Source: Gnetum montanum
Taxonomy: Eukaryota > Streptophyta > Gnetopsida > Gnetales > Gnetaceae
DNA length: 64,000 nucleotides
NCBI GenBank assembly: GCA_015680685.1
Contig: MNCI01011503.1
Span: 1-64,000 of the forward strand
Direction of reading: 5' to 3'
A program made the translations under genes and the position numbers. The notes beneath the pieces were generated by a model, which worked only from the letters and a program-made list of their open reading frames with translations, had not been told where the DNA came from and ran no database searches. Below, in pieces: positions 46,861 through 57,949 of this stretch. Within the stretch, counting starts at the first letter, position 1, and each line of letters begins with the position of its first letter.

Positions 46861-47378
46861 TGGGTGATAGGCAGACCACTGGGTTGAGTGGGTTGTGACT
46901 GATGATAATTTGATTTTTGTATTGTTTGTAGAAAGGGACACTATTGGATTGTTGGTTGTTGTGGTGGAGTGATATTCAGAGATGGTACTGTAGGGTGTGG
47001 TACATTGTGGTGAGTGGACTGGTGCAACTGAACTGCTGATTGAACCCACTACCCAGCCATAGGTTGTGAGGTGACACCTTGAACATGTTGGATGGAAGTA
47101 CTCAATGGTGCTTTTTGGATTTGCACTTGTGGTACATAATGGATGGTTGTAGACATTGGTACGATGGATGGCATCCCAATTACTTGAGGTTGGACAATTA
47201 AACCTATATTAGCTTGAGGAGTGGGTTGTTGAGATTGTACTTGCAGAGGTATGATGGAAGTGGACGCGTTAGATTGAATGTTGAGCCTGGAGAAGATGGG
47301 AATGGAAGTGGGTACTTCTTGTAGTGAGGTTGGTGATCGAGCATTCATGGATAAAGGTGGAAGTATGGTTTCTTCCAA
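46801..47378 (-). pseudogene. N-terminal Gln/Pro/Ser/Thr-rich part of E3 gag
   Basis: Two abutting frames (47049-47378 and 46801-47049). The first starts MEETILPPLSMNARSPTSLQ and is rich in Gln, Pro, Ile and Val; the second is Ser/Thr-rich. No domain is recognisable. Position directly ahead of the capsid region suggests a disordered gag N-terminus. The true start may lie further upstream in the stop-rich 47400-47930. Confidence 0.55.
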
Positions 47379-47924
47379 GAAATTTTGAAATAATAAGTTT
47401 GTATAGGCATGGAGACTAATAGTATGATATGAATCTCCATGCTCAGATTGAGCTGCAAAGTCATCTTCCTCATCTCCACCCTAAGGCTCTATTGGAGGTG
47501 GCTATAAGGCTTGGCTCCTCACCATGAGGAGCTGAGATATAAGCTAATGATGGTGTTTGGAAAGATGGATTATATCAAATGTTGAGGGGATAAACTCACA
47601 ACCTCCTTTATAAATAAGTTCATAGTCTCACTTCGCTTCCCTCTCTACACGATCGATAGGCAAGTTGGCTTGGATCTTGAAACAGATGAAGTTATACTAT
47701 TCAGGTGTAAGAGTTGCATAAGTAGGGTCTTTTTGCTGTAGCGTGAGTAACTAGCATGTAGGGTCTTGAAGGTTTATCTTTTCAATAATAGTTATGGGTT
47801 CTGTAGTAGTCACAGGGTTCGAAGTTTCAGCCCCAAAGTCAGAGATTAGTAGTGTCACTAGGATAATTTGGGAAGATTCCATAGTGAGTGTAAGTAAACT
47901 GGGTTGGACGAGTTGAGCATGAGC

Positions 47925-48160
47925 AACTAGCAATGTGAACTAACAATATGAGTAGCTACAACGTAAGCTAACTATAGCATGACTACCTGTAGTGTGACTA
48001 CCTACAGCGTGACTACCTATAGCGTGAGTAACTGCAGCATGACTACCTATAGCGTGAGTAACTACAGTGTGAGTAGTTATAGCGTGAGTAACTGCAGCGT
48101 GACTAGCTACAGCATGAGTAACTATAGCATGACTACCTATAGCGTGATATATCTGGGGAC
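47925..48160. repeat. 15-bp minisatellite in the E3 leader, about 15 units
   Basis: Unit TATAGCGTGACTACC, alternating with TACAGCATGAGTAAC variants. Because the period is 15, frames stay open on both strands (47979-48215 plus; 47940-48176 minus) and encode 5-residue repeats; these are not real genes. Confidence 0.85.
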
Positions 48161-48292
48161 AATATGGGTAAGTCAAGCTAGTGTATGTAAGCTAGCTAGA
48201 CAAGTTGGGATTTAGTCTCAGCACTTCATCTATGCAGCGTTTGGATAGGTAGCATGATTAACATTTTGATGGACAGTAAACAAGTCAGGCAC

Positions 48293-48312
48293 TTCTTCTA
48301 GCGCAAATTTAT
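48293..48312 (-). promoter_or_regulatory. Candidate primer-binding site of E3
   Basis: On the minus strand the LTR is followed by ATAAATTTGCGCTAGAAGAA. TTTGCGCTAGAAG resembles the TGGCGCTAGAAGG-type sites reported for several Tat-clade elements, offset by a few bases. Confidence 0.45.
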
Positions 48313-50052
48313 TGTACTAACCTAAATCATTGGTGTAAGGCTAGAAGCGAAAAAAAACACTGAAAGATCATTGGATAGACACAGCTGACCCTACCTTCGC
48401 GTGAGGATAAGCTGGAAAAGAAAACAAAGGTAGAGTGCCTTGGATGGTCTGCACGAAAATCAACCTAGGACTTCCCCAAGCATAAACTATGGCTTTCGCT
48501 AGGGTTATCATGACTGATGTTTGAAATGTAAATAGTGATGTGCAGAATGCAAATAGATTGTATGTAGAATAGTATTGCAAACGAAACATAAATTGAATGT
48601 AAAATAGAGTAAACAATATAATGGCTGGCAAAATGAACTGTATTGTATTACTTAGAAAGGATGTGCACTGGTTAAAGTGTAGTTGCTTGTGTGGATGGCA
48701 TTTCAAGTGCCAAGCCCCAGGGTGATGTGTTTCAGAAGTGCATGGATACAAGGAGTCAAGTGTGCTTGAGTGTCCAAGGATTGCTAGTCTGTGTTTCTTA
48801 AGCCGTCAACCTTGAAAATTGTCCCCCCGTTATGTGAATTGATAGGGTATTTATAGGGTTTGGCTAGGTTCGGGCATAGAATTCATGGATGGAATCAACG
48901 GCTGAGAGATGAGAGGAAAATGGATTGTGTAAAATGTGTCTGATGGACAACTGTGTGTGAGTTGGACGTGTGTAGGCAAGCTACTTTTTTGACTAGGTGC
49001 ATTGTATCTTATAGCATGTGCTGGCTTGCTCGAGCTAGCTTATGCTCATGGAAGCACATACAATTTAGAGTGTAAGAGCTTGGCTGACCACAAATGATGA
49101 ACATTTATAATGAAAAAGATAATGTACAATGAGAGAATTTTACTCTGGCTCACTTGAATCATCTCGATCTCTGGATTGACTACTACAGGATGTCAATTTG
49201 AGTGGCTTTGTGGCTGTTTGAGGCATCTTTTCTTCACCGTAGCTTCTAGAATGAGTTGATTTTATCTTGGCATGTCATCAATGTGTTTTTGGCATGCTTT
49301 CAACTGTGCTTGACCAGTACAACACACTGCACTCACGCTGCCAGCATGACCTCAGCGTGAGTGATCCAAAAATGATATATTTTACATCAAATTTTGAACT
49401 TTGAAACTTGTTTCTTAAGGACAACAATTTCTTGACTATGGTTGACCTTGGGAGTGATCTACAAATAAAAAATTAAGCTTGATGTAACTTTTTTTAAACC
49501 ACTTATGGTAGCTCATGTTGGGCTCACGTTGCCAGCATGAGTGCAGCGTGACCACAACGTGAGCTGCAAAAACTTGTAATTTTGGGCTCAAAATCTGGAA
49601 TTCTGGAGGTTGGGACTTGAAGTCGTTAACAACAAACCCTGAGGATGACTTGCACCTTGGAAATTAGATCATTTCAAGTTAGTTTTGAGGCTCTGAAAGT
49701 TTCTCATGCTATATTCACACTGCCAGCTTGACCTCAACGTGAGTGACAACGTGAGTGTGAAAATATGAACAATTTGTCTTGAAATTTGGATTCCCAAATG
49801 CTAAAACTTGGACTAAATATTAGTTTTCCTTGAAGATGATTTGCATCCTTAGATTTGGACCATTTTTGACTTGATTTTGAAACTTTTGGAGTTTCTCACA
49901 TTGAGGGCAAGATAGCTTAACAGCGTGTGTTAGCTAGCTTGAGCAAGCTAAGCATGAGTTCCATGCCTTAGTCAAATTTTGCTTCCCAAAAGCTTGAAAG
50001 GACTTGAGTCGTTCTCATTTCAAAGTGTTAGGCCAAAATTAGTGGTGTTTTA
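48313..50052 (-). mobile_element. 5' LTR of E3
   Basis: Partner of 30597-32295. TATA box at 48844-48858. Ends TA instead of CA at 50051-50052. Holds the fuller copy of the U3 end. The 48368-48751 minus-strand frame (127 codons) is not open in the other LTR, so it is incidental. Confidence 0.88.
49320..49960. repeat. 180-210 bp tandem repeat inside the E3 5' LTR
   Basis: Counterpart of 31600-32240; palindromic block CTCACGTTGCCAGCATGAG at 49523-49541. More CpG copies of the word (GCGTGAG) survive here than in the 3' LTR. Confidence 0.65.
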
Positions 50053-50057
50053 GGGGC

Positions 50058-50661
50058 CCTGGCATAAACTTTTTAATTTTCTCCATTTTACTATTCACCG
50101 AACCCCTACATCTTGGGTAGTCACGTGTGATAAATCTCCAAACTAGTTTCTACCATAACCACAACTTATCCAATGCACTTCATACCAATGCAAGGTGTCA
50201 ACTACATTGTGGTTTATCTATCCCTGCTCATTTCTGACTATGTTGTGTGTGTAGATAGTGATCATACAGACAATGTACTAGGCTTGGAGGAAGCACTCAA
50301 GATGGACTAGAACTAGAGCATTTACGAAAGAAGCAAATCTAGTGGCATGGCTATGGATAAACAATGAAAGGTGCAATATTAGCATTGGTGATAACATGCT
50401 TCATTTTCTTTCTCTCTTTTCTCTACAAGTTGCCAAATAAAGGCTTGGATGTCATTTATGTATGGTTTTTCACCACAATGGTCATGAACACTATGTTGTA
50501 ATATGCTTATTGATCCATTCACTGGGCATGTTGAGTCTATCATCCCATTCCACTGTCAGTTTTTAGTTAGTCAATAATCCCATACATTCCCAATATTTTG
50601 TAAAGAAATTGTTTCTTTTCTTCTATAATCAAGGATAATTTTTCATTTAGTCATGGGGGTA
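50058..50661 (+). mobile_element. 3' region of E2, second part, with terminal polypurine tract
   Basis: Continues E2 after E3. Non-coding; aligns near its end with E6 5640-5758 (GTTAGTCAATAATCCCAT against GATAGTCAATAACCCCAT). The polypurine tract TCATGGGGGTA is at 50651-50661. Confidence 0.7.
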
Positions 50662-51597
50662 TGATGAGAGCGGTTACTCTAGTAGTTATTCTAATTATTA
50701 GAGCAGTTACTCTAGTGGTTACTCTAATTATTAAAGTGCTTACTCTAGCATTTGCTTTAGTAGTTATTCTAATTATTAGAGTGGTTACTTTAATTATTAG
50801 AGTAGTTTCTCCCAAGCCTATGAATATAGTGCCCATGTGCACAATTGAGAAGAAGTATTTTAGTAGTCAACTAGCGAAACTCTTACGATCTATTTGAAAG
50901 TTAGAGTATTTTCCAAGTCCTCATAGCAGGAGGTCTACGTATGAATAGATCTTTATTCAAGCATTGATGTACCTGATCATACCATTGTGTTGACAATAAA
51001 GACAAGCTCTTTGATTCATCCTTATAGCACTTGAGTTTTTTTTATTACGCATTTATTTTATTTTATTTTCTTATGAATTTATTTTATTTTATTTTATTTT
51101 ATGCATTTTACATTTATTTTATTACTGTAGCAATTCATTTTGATCAATTAAGAAAATCCTTAAAATTACACAAGCATGACCCCTTCAAGAATACGTGTGA
51201 CACTTGGTAGCTCAAAAATGACTAGCGTTTGATAGCCCAGCAATATTTGCACTAGCTTAGGATGTGTACAAAATGTCGGAATGGATGCTTGTGTTAGGAT
51301 TAGTTAGAACTTAGTTAATGAGTAGTTAATTTAAATTAGTCACCTAGTTATCTCTCTCTTTCCCTATTACCATAGGACATAAAAACATAAAATACAGAAA
51401 AATCATATGCCTCAAACTTACTTAACCATACAATCATGACATATAAGTAAGTTTAGGAAGACATCAATCAACCTGTCCTTGATCCACAAGGGTGCATAAG
51501 CACTTAGTCCTTGGAATTCGAACAGATCATGGACTAGATTGTGCCTGAAATGCTCGTATTTATATGGTTGAGTGTAGGGGTACCTCGCTGCTCATCA
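50662..51597 (+). mobile_element. 3' LTR of E2
   Basis: 936 bp, TGATGAG...CTCATCA, pairs with 22938-23902. The U3 repeat array is shorter here (50662-50810). The TATA box is mutated (TATGAATATA near 50820). Frames 50651-50842 and 50661-50897 are repeat readings. Confidence 0.88.
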
Positions 51598-54480
51598 CTA
51601 AAAAATACAATTTCTTTGATGGCATGAAGATAATGAAGAACATCAAATGGTCCTAGGTGGTGGAGGCTCTTTAGTTATTGAAGGACCTTCTCCTACTTCA
51701 ATATCATGTAGTGGTTCAGGTGATTATGGTTGTCCTGTAGTACTTGCAACTTTTGGTGGAAGATGGAAGGCATCTAACAGTGCCTTCATCTTCTCTTCCT
51801 TACTCAAGAGATCATTCACAATCCACACACCATGACCAATGTGCACTAGAATGGGAACATCCCATGGATAAGACATTGTAGGGAACAACCCCACATTCAT
51901 TAATCAAGTAGCCAACATTTTATGTTTTCTATTGAACACTTTGAGTGCATTCTATAGGTAATCATTCATCCTTTATGCCAGGTGCTCTATAGTTTATCTT
52001 TGATTAGTGAACTTCACCTTGAGAGCTACATTTTTAGTCTCAACCTTTTGCTTGGTTTCTTTATAATGATTGAACTTTGTCTCATACAACATGTACAAGT
52101 TGGATACTTGTTTCACCAATTTGGACTATATCCTTCTAGTAGTTAGCATCACGAGGTTTGCATACTAGAGATTGACAAGCTTCATGTACGTTTTCATCTC
52201 CTCAATCTATACCTCCTTCATGGAAATTTTAGCTTCGTTGTATGCATTTAGCACATCAAAGATAGGTTCCCAAACATCACCTCCTTCCCTGAGCTGTTGG
52301 AGGTCCTTATGGATTTTTTCCTTTGACATCTAGATGTGAAGTTTATTAACTTCTTTTTGTACATCAACCTAATCTCTGTAATGATTCTTGAATCTCTTAA
52401 ATTTGAGATCCTTGTTCTTCGAAGAGGCTATCTCTATTGTAGAATTTTGGTGAAGGGCACAAACGTCCATCATGGAGAGGTTTCTATTTTATGTTGCCAA
52501 ACTCCTAAATTCATTGTTCACCCTCACTAACTACTCCTATTGTTAATGGATAAAATCTACCATTTTCTACTTCTATGCATCAACATTTTGTAGGCGATGA
52601 TTCTTTGGAGTTAGGATTTCATTATCATGATCAATCTAAATCAAGTCCTTTTGAATGTTATACATTGTCGCATTTTTTAAGGACTGGTCAAAAATTATTG
52701 AATCCTTTGCATCCTCAACATATTTAAGTTCTTTAGAAGCTATTATAAATCTTTATATCATGTTAGAGCTAGATTGAGTAATGTGGGATCACCAAGGTAG
52801 GTCCTTAATTTAGCAACCTCCTCAACCAAGCATTGGTTCTTTAATCTGGCTATTTCTAGTTGCTCCTCCATTATGATGCATTTTATTCTCTCCTTGAGTA
52901 GCTCCAACTAGTTTGTAGTGATGGTAGACAAAAGATCAAAGACATTTGAAATCAGTTGCCTAGTTCCCACTAGTCAATCATGCTGGACTAGACTCAATCT
53001 ACCACTAATAGTTCCTACAAACATCTACACATCTCTTAGTGTATAAATGTCTAGTACATATGTTGCAGATGCATTAGGTGATTTGGTAATGCTATTAGTA
53101 ACTACTTTTATAGCATGGTGCTGCATCACTAAGATAATTTACCTCCCATCCTACTTTAGATGCACCAAAAATGTAGTGACATTCCTAGAGATGTCTAGGA
53201 ATTGCTATTATTGTGAGAGAGATATTGTTACCTTTTGGTCACTAAGATTTAACCTTGTAAGCACTTGCATTATTTTGGATAAGAAAATTGGTTCTCCACC
53301 ATTCATCTGACTTATGGTTTAGGCCACTTCCTTGAGGTGGCTCATTGCTAGTCTATATACAAATAGGTTACTAGCACTCGTTCCTACTTACTACTTCTAT
53401 TGTTACAAGAGTTGCTCCTAGAGTTTTTGCATGTGCTCAATGGCAGTGTGGGCCTCTAATTTTTTTTGATAAGTGGTTAGTGGAGGTAGTTTCTACTACT
53501 TCTCTTCTTAAATGAATTTGATAGGTACCTTCTCTTTCATCATTTCCACCCAGAAGGTGGTTGGAGCTTGTCGGACAATGTCATTTGTATAGTGTGTTAT
53601 GCCTTTCCTCTTACATGACTTTCTAATGAGGCACAAAAAAGGGAATCCCTTCCTTCCATGTTTTCTTTTATTATAATTCTTCTCTATCTCAAGATAGGTC
53701 ATATGTGAAAGATTCATTGGGAATCTATTAATTAGAGCAACATATGCATGGGCAAAGAAGGTTGTGATCTTACTTGGTCTTATCGTTGGATGGAAATAAA
53801 AGGTTGCAATCTTGAAGTATGCATGCTCTACCATGGTTAGTGCACCAAAATCCTTACAATATACTCCATAACACCACTGTGGCTATTCTTTCTTAACATA
53901 AAGACCTACTTGCATTGGAATATTTGCAATATTTTTTCTAGTTTCTGGTAACCCAAGGGCCTTGAAAATCATTTTCACCAAGGAGGACACTGAAATGTCC
54001 TTGATTTTGACCATTGAATTCGACTACCAATTGTTTTAGAATAAGTATGTCTCTCCCATATACCACTCCCTACTAAAAGTGAATGTGGACAACATTGGAG
54101 AGTTCTACAATTATGCTTTAACTTTTGGAGGTAAAATCTCTAAGACAGGTCCAATGTTTAACTCTTGGAGTAAAAACTTTTAGACCACCTTATTTTTAAT
54201 CTACATAAGGCAAGCCTCCATCAAGGTGACCTCAAGGTTTGATCTCAGTTTAGGTGCCTCATCATAATGAGACTATTTTATTATGGCCACTTCTTAAGGA
54301 ATTTGTTAGATAAATTCCACTACGGGCTTCTTTCAGAGAGGTCCCATTGCATGGGTTTCAGCTTGTTACACATGGGACTATTCTTGACTTCTTCCAGTTG
54401 AGGAATATAATGTGTAACTTATAACCTTTAAGTACCTTATCTTTTTGAGTAGTTACACTTAGATTAAGTTTTAACCATGA
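51598..54480 (-). pseudogene. 3' ORF (ORF3) of E1
   Basis: The fullest copy of this family. From about 54300 downward a single minus-strand frame with scattered TAG/TAA codons gives RSNLEVTLMEACLM, LNIGPVLEILPPKVKA, ISVSSLVKMIFKALGLPETR, QWCYGVYCKDFGALTMVEHA, then an open part (53508-53834) with YFKIATFYFHPTIRPSKITT, FAHAYVALINRFPMNLSHMT and GFPFLCLIRKSCKRKGI. Below 53300 it becomes Lys/Glu/Leu-rich (coiled-coil-like), ending GHGVWIVNDLLSKEEKMKAL and a Pro-rich tail. It lies between integrase and 3' LTR, sense to E1. I do not recognise the family, and E2 lacks it. Confidence 0.6.
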
Positions 54481-56700
54481 TAGATTGATTATTTTATTAT
54501 TAATTTAATGTTATTTCATTTTAAAATGTTATCAAAGCTTTTTGGAAGGGTTTAACTTTCATAAATTTATGTGTTAATGTTGGTTTCTTAGTTAAACCTT
54601 TGTGAGAGTTAGAAAAATTTCAAAAAAAATTTCATAAATAACCTAAGGTTTTTGGCCCCCATAATGAAAAGCCTACATCTGGTATCTATAGGACTGAAAA
54701 TTGAGTGAATGAGAAAAATGATTAAGAAGTTATGGCTCTTGGAAGGTTCTAGGCTCGAAAAAAATTCAAAAAAATCCCCCCTCATTTATGAGCAAATGTG
54801 TCAAGTTTGCAAAGTGTCACTACATATTTATAGCATTTTTTCCATGCATCGATAGGCTCTCATTGATGGGGTCTCATATACAAAGTTAGCTTTATAAATG
54901 GGGTTTCATAGATAGAGTTGTTGAATAAAATTTTTCATAATTAATATCTCAAAAACTTTAAGTAGTTTTTACATGAAACTGGAATCCTTAGAGATTCAAA
55001 AAAGTCATGATAATGATGAAATGCTAGAAGAGGGATTATGAATTCATAAAAATTGGAGTTTTGACTAGGAGAATGAAATTTTGATGGAGAAATGCCTTAA
55101 GGAGCGCAGATTTGGATGTAACCAATGGGGCGCACAAAAGATTTGATTATAGAAATGCCTAAGGATAAGAAACTTAACTAATCCAACTAAGAGATATGCA
55201 AGTGGATCCTTCCCATAGTAGGCTCACTCCCTTTTTTCTCTTGCATACCTTGAACCAAGAATTTTGTGGCCCCATGATTAATTATTCTTTATGAATTGTT
55301 AAGGACCTAATCCAAAAGAATCTACCTAAGAATTTCAACACATCAAACTAAGACATTGAACAAAACATGAAAACCACCAATGAGGTGAATAAAAAAAAGC
55401 ATTGGTGGATGAGAGAGAAAAGTGGAATGGAGTTATAAATTGAGGTCACATTAAGTCCCTTGTGGATCTTATGGTTAAATAACTCAATAAAGTCCATACT
55501 TAGTCTAGATCAAAACCAACCATGTTTTAGTGACTTAGCATTAATACTCTAAGACCAGTCCACCTCCTTAAGACACAAAAATGCCCCCAAAAATCAATCA
55601 TCATTCCTTATTAAGAAGAAAAGAGAAGTAGAAAGTGAAAAAGGGCCTTAGTTAGAAGGGACCTTCAAGCATGAGTAACATATCTTTCTAGTTCCATAAC
55701 TAGTTCTTGTAGCCCATTATTTTGTCTAAGGTGTGTACTTTGAATCCCCATTATTTTTTGGGTTTTATGTTTTTAGGGATTTTTGGATGAGAACCATATC
55801 ATGCAAAAACTTATTAACTTCCTATTATTCGTTGACACGAAATGGTAAGAAATCCATGAAAACACACATATAGTCTAGTGAATAGAAAAGTACAAAGAGC
55901 ATCAAGTCCCCTTGAAGTCACACCCTTATCAATCCATTTAATCTTTCCCAACTTTGAAAAGTACTAAGGTCATGAGTTCGTTAATGTTTCATTAATGAAA
56001 TGAACCACATATTTCCAAAACTAGGAATAACATAGATTGTTGTGTATGGGTAGATGACATGGACTTACTACCTATTCTATGAAGAAGAAACATTATCTTA
56101 GTTATCAATCATCAAAATTCAAAAATAGAAACCAGACATTAACAATAAAAAACATTAAGTACAAACCACCATTAGCAACGAATTATAGCATCACTGTGTC
56201 CTATTGCCAACAAATCAATTTGTTAAAAAACATAAGAGAAATTCATACCAAAGTAAAGTAAAATATAAAATAAATTGTAAAATATTCAAGAAAGATAAAA
56301 TATACTACTGATGTTGTAAAAAAAATGTGAAAAACATACAAAGTCTAAGAAAAAAAGGTTCAAAATTAAAGAGAGTAAAACAGAAAGATATAAAATAGAG
56401 AAACTATAAAACAAAAAAGTGTAAACCAAAAAATGGTAAAAACTAAGAAGCCACTTAAGTGATTAGCATGGATGGCCATCTTTCCCATGACTAAGTTGAA
56501 AGGAGGAGATCCAAAAAATTGAGTGAGGATGTCAATATGATGAGGTGTTAGTTACACAAGCTCTTGTGGGCTCATGGAAAGGTTTAAGTTGTTGCATGTT
56601 TACTAGTTGTTTCTTGTTTGGGTCCTTAGGTTTGTAGATTAACATGACCCCAGAAGGAAGGTTTCATAAATGACATAAGGCCTTGTCCACAATGTTTGGA
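54481..56700 (-). mobile_element. E1 region between integrase and ORF3
   Basis: Non-coding; aligns inverted with the E2 and E6 3' regions (AACATATCTTTCTAGTTCC at 55677 against GGAAAGACATGTTACCC-type sequence). It contains an internal polypurine tract copy, CATTATGGGGGCC on the minus strand, at 54651-54666. The plus-strand frame 56079-56261 has no support. Confidence 0.5.
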
Positions 56701-57900
56701 ACTTGGTCTATTATGGTACATGTGTGGGATTCTAGTAGAGGACCTTGTCTCAAAGATAAAATTTTACTTTCCTTATTTTAAGGTCATAGCATTTTTTTGT
56801 TGAATGCTTTATAAAAATTATTCAATAACAAGGCCACAAATTTATTCTCATCTATCACATTAAGGTTTATTAGTCTTTCTTTCTATGCTAGGCTTAGGTC
56901 AAGGTTAAGGTCACAAGCTATTGAAAGTATATAGAGCTTGGACTAAATTAGAAGAGTTGGCAATTTTTTGTATACCAACTCATAGGGAGAGTAGCCTATA
57001 TGGAGTTTCTATTTACAGTGGTAAGCCCAAAGAGTGTTGTTGATTTTTATGCTTCAATCTCTCCTATATTTGCTAATTATTCTCATTAGGATTTTAGTAA
57101 TCTCCCTATTGGTAACCTTTGCTTGATCATTGGCTTGGGGATGGTAACGTGTTGTTAATTTATGTTCAACTCACAAGTGTTGCATGAGTTTTCAAAAGGT
57201 GGTTCCTATAAAATAACTACCATTATCAAAAATTAGTGCACATGGCACCCCAACCCTATTTATAACATTATTTTATCCAAATTAAGTATCAGAGGAAGAT
57301 GTAAAGTTTGTGATAGTTATTTCTTTTGCCCATTTGATACAATAGTCAAAAATGACTATAATGTATACCATTTCATTCAACATGGGTGTTATGGAATCAA
57401 TGAATTCTATGCCCCAAATGTTAAAGGATTCTAGTGGTTGGATTCTCTTTTGAGGCCCCTTCATTTGAGTGGTCATCCCATCATCATGTTGATAATGTTC
57501 ACAAGAGTAGATGAGGATGCAAGCATCTTTGAAGAGTATTGGCTAGTAAACCTTGACTTTAAGTCTTAATGGCCATGTGTATCCTAGCATAGTGGTCCTT
57601 GCAAGGGCCTGCATGGGTGTCTTGGAAAATGTATAGTTGGTTACCATTAGGAACACACCAAAGAACTAGGCCATTTGTGCACACCTTGTAAAGGTGTTTG
57701 TTGACCTCCATAAATCCTTTGTCTTGATGATGAAGAAACTATTGTTTCTTCCTATGGTCCAACTCTTGTGGCATCTCCTAAATGAGAAGATAAGTGAGGA
57801 TGCCATTGTACCATGTAGGTTCATTGGGCACTTGTTCATTTATCCCACCAGCAAAGAGGAGTTCATTAGGAAACTGATTAGAAATTAGGATCTCCTCCTC
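56700..57900 (-). pseudogene. Integrase of E1
   Basis: Zinc-domain remnants near 57490-57680 (DTHAGPCKDHYA; CEHYQHDDG). Core in 57282-57476: MKGPQKRIQPLESFNIWGIE then FIDSITPM, where Glu stands near the usual first Asp. IFDNGSYF near 57220 keeps the second Asp. QANDQAKVTNREITK near 57110 has Lys at the third position. The C-terminal YSPYELVYKKLPTLL is near 56960-57000. Closely related to E2; heavily interrupted. Confidence 0.75.
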
Positions 57901-57949
57901 TTTGATTTCCCATTGCAACTAAGACAAGTGGTTAGCAACCAAATTCTTG

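Larger units (their letters stand above)
30592..50057 (-). mobile_element. E3: 19.5-kb minus-strand Tat/Ogre-like LTR retrotransposon with target duplication
   Basis: LTRs at 30597-32295 and 48313-50052 (1.70 and 1.74 kb), flanked by GGGGT (30592-30596) and GGGGC (50053-50057), a 5-bp target duplication with one transition. Order on the minus strand: 5' LTR, leader with minisatellite, gag-pro (47378-44151), long spacer (44150-37359) holding an antisense multi-exon gene, RT, RNase H, second RNase H, integrase, 3' region, 3' LTR. Two RNase H domains mark the Tat clade of Ty3/gypsy; a large untranslated spacer between protease and RT is known from Ogre elements. By eye LTR divergence is about 10%. 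Confidence 0.85.
22933..51602 (+). mobile_element. E2: plus-strand Athila-like LTR retrotransposon with target duplication, interrupted by E3
   Basis: LTRs at 22938-23902 and 50662-51597 flank an Athila-type primer-binding site, gag, protease, RT-RNase H, integrase and a 3' region ending in a polypurine tract. Flanks CTAAG (22933-22937) and CTAAA (51598-51602) look like a 5-bp target duplication with one change. Without the 19.5-kb E3 insertion, E2 is about 9.2 kb. By eye, about 20 differences occur in a 190-bp sample of the two LTRs, so the element is old. All genes carry many nonsense codons. Confidence 0.85.

Noticed and set aside
48368-48751. 127-codon minus-strand frame in the E3 5' LTR
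   Set aside because: Not open in the other LTR and no family features.
51598-54480. Env glycoprotein
   Set aside because: Position fits, but no signal peptide, transmembrane helix or Cys-rich ectodomain could be read; left as an unknown ORF.
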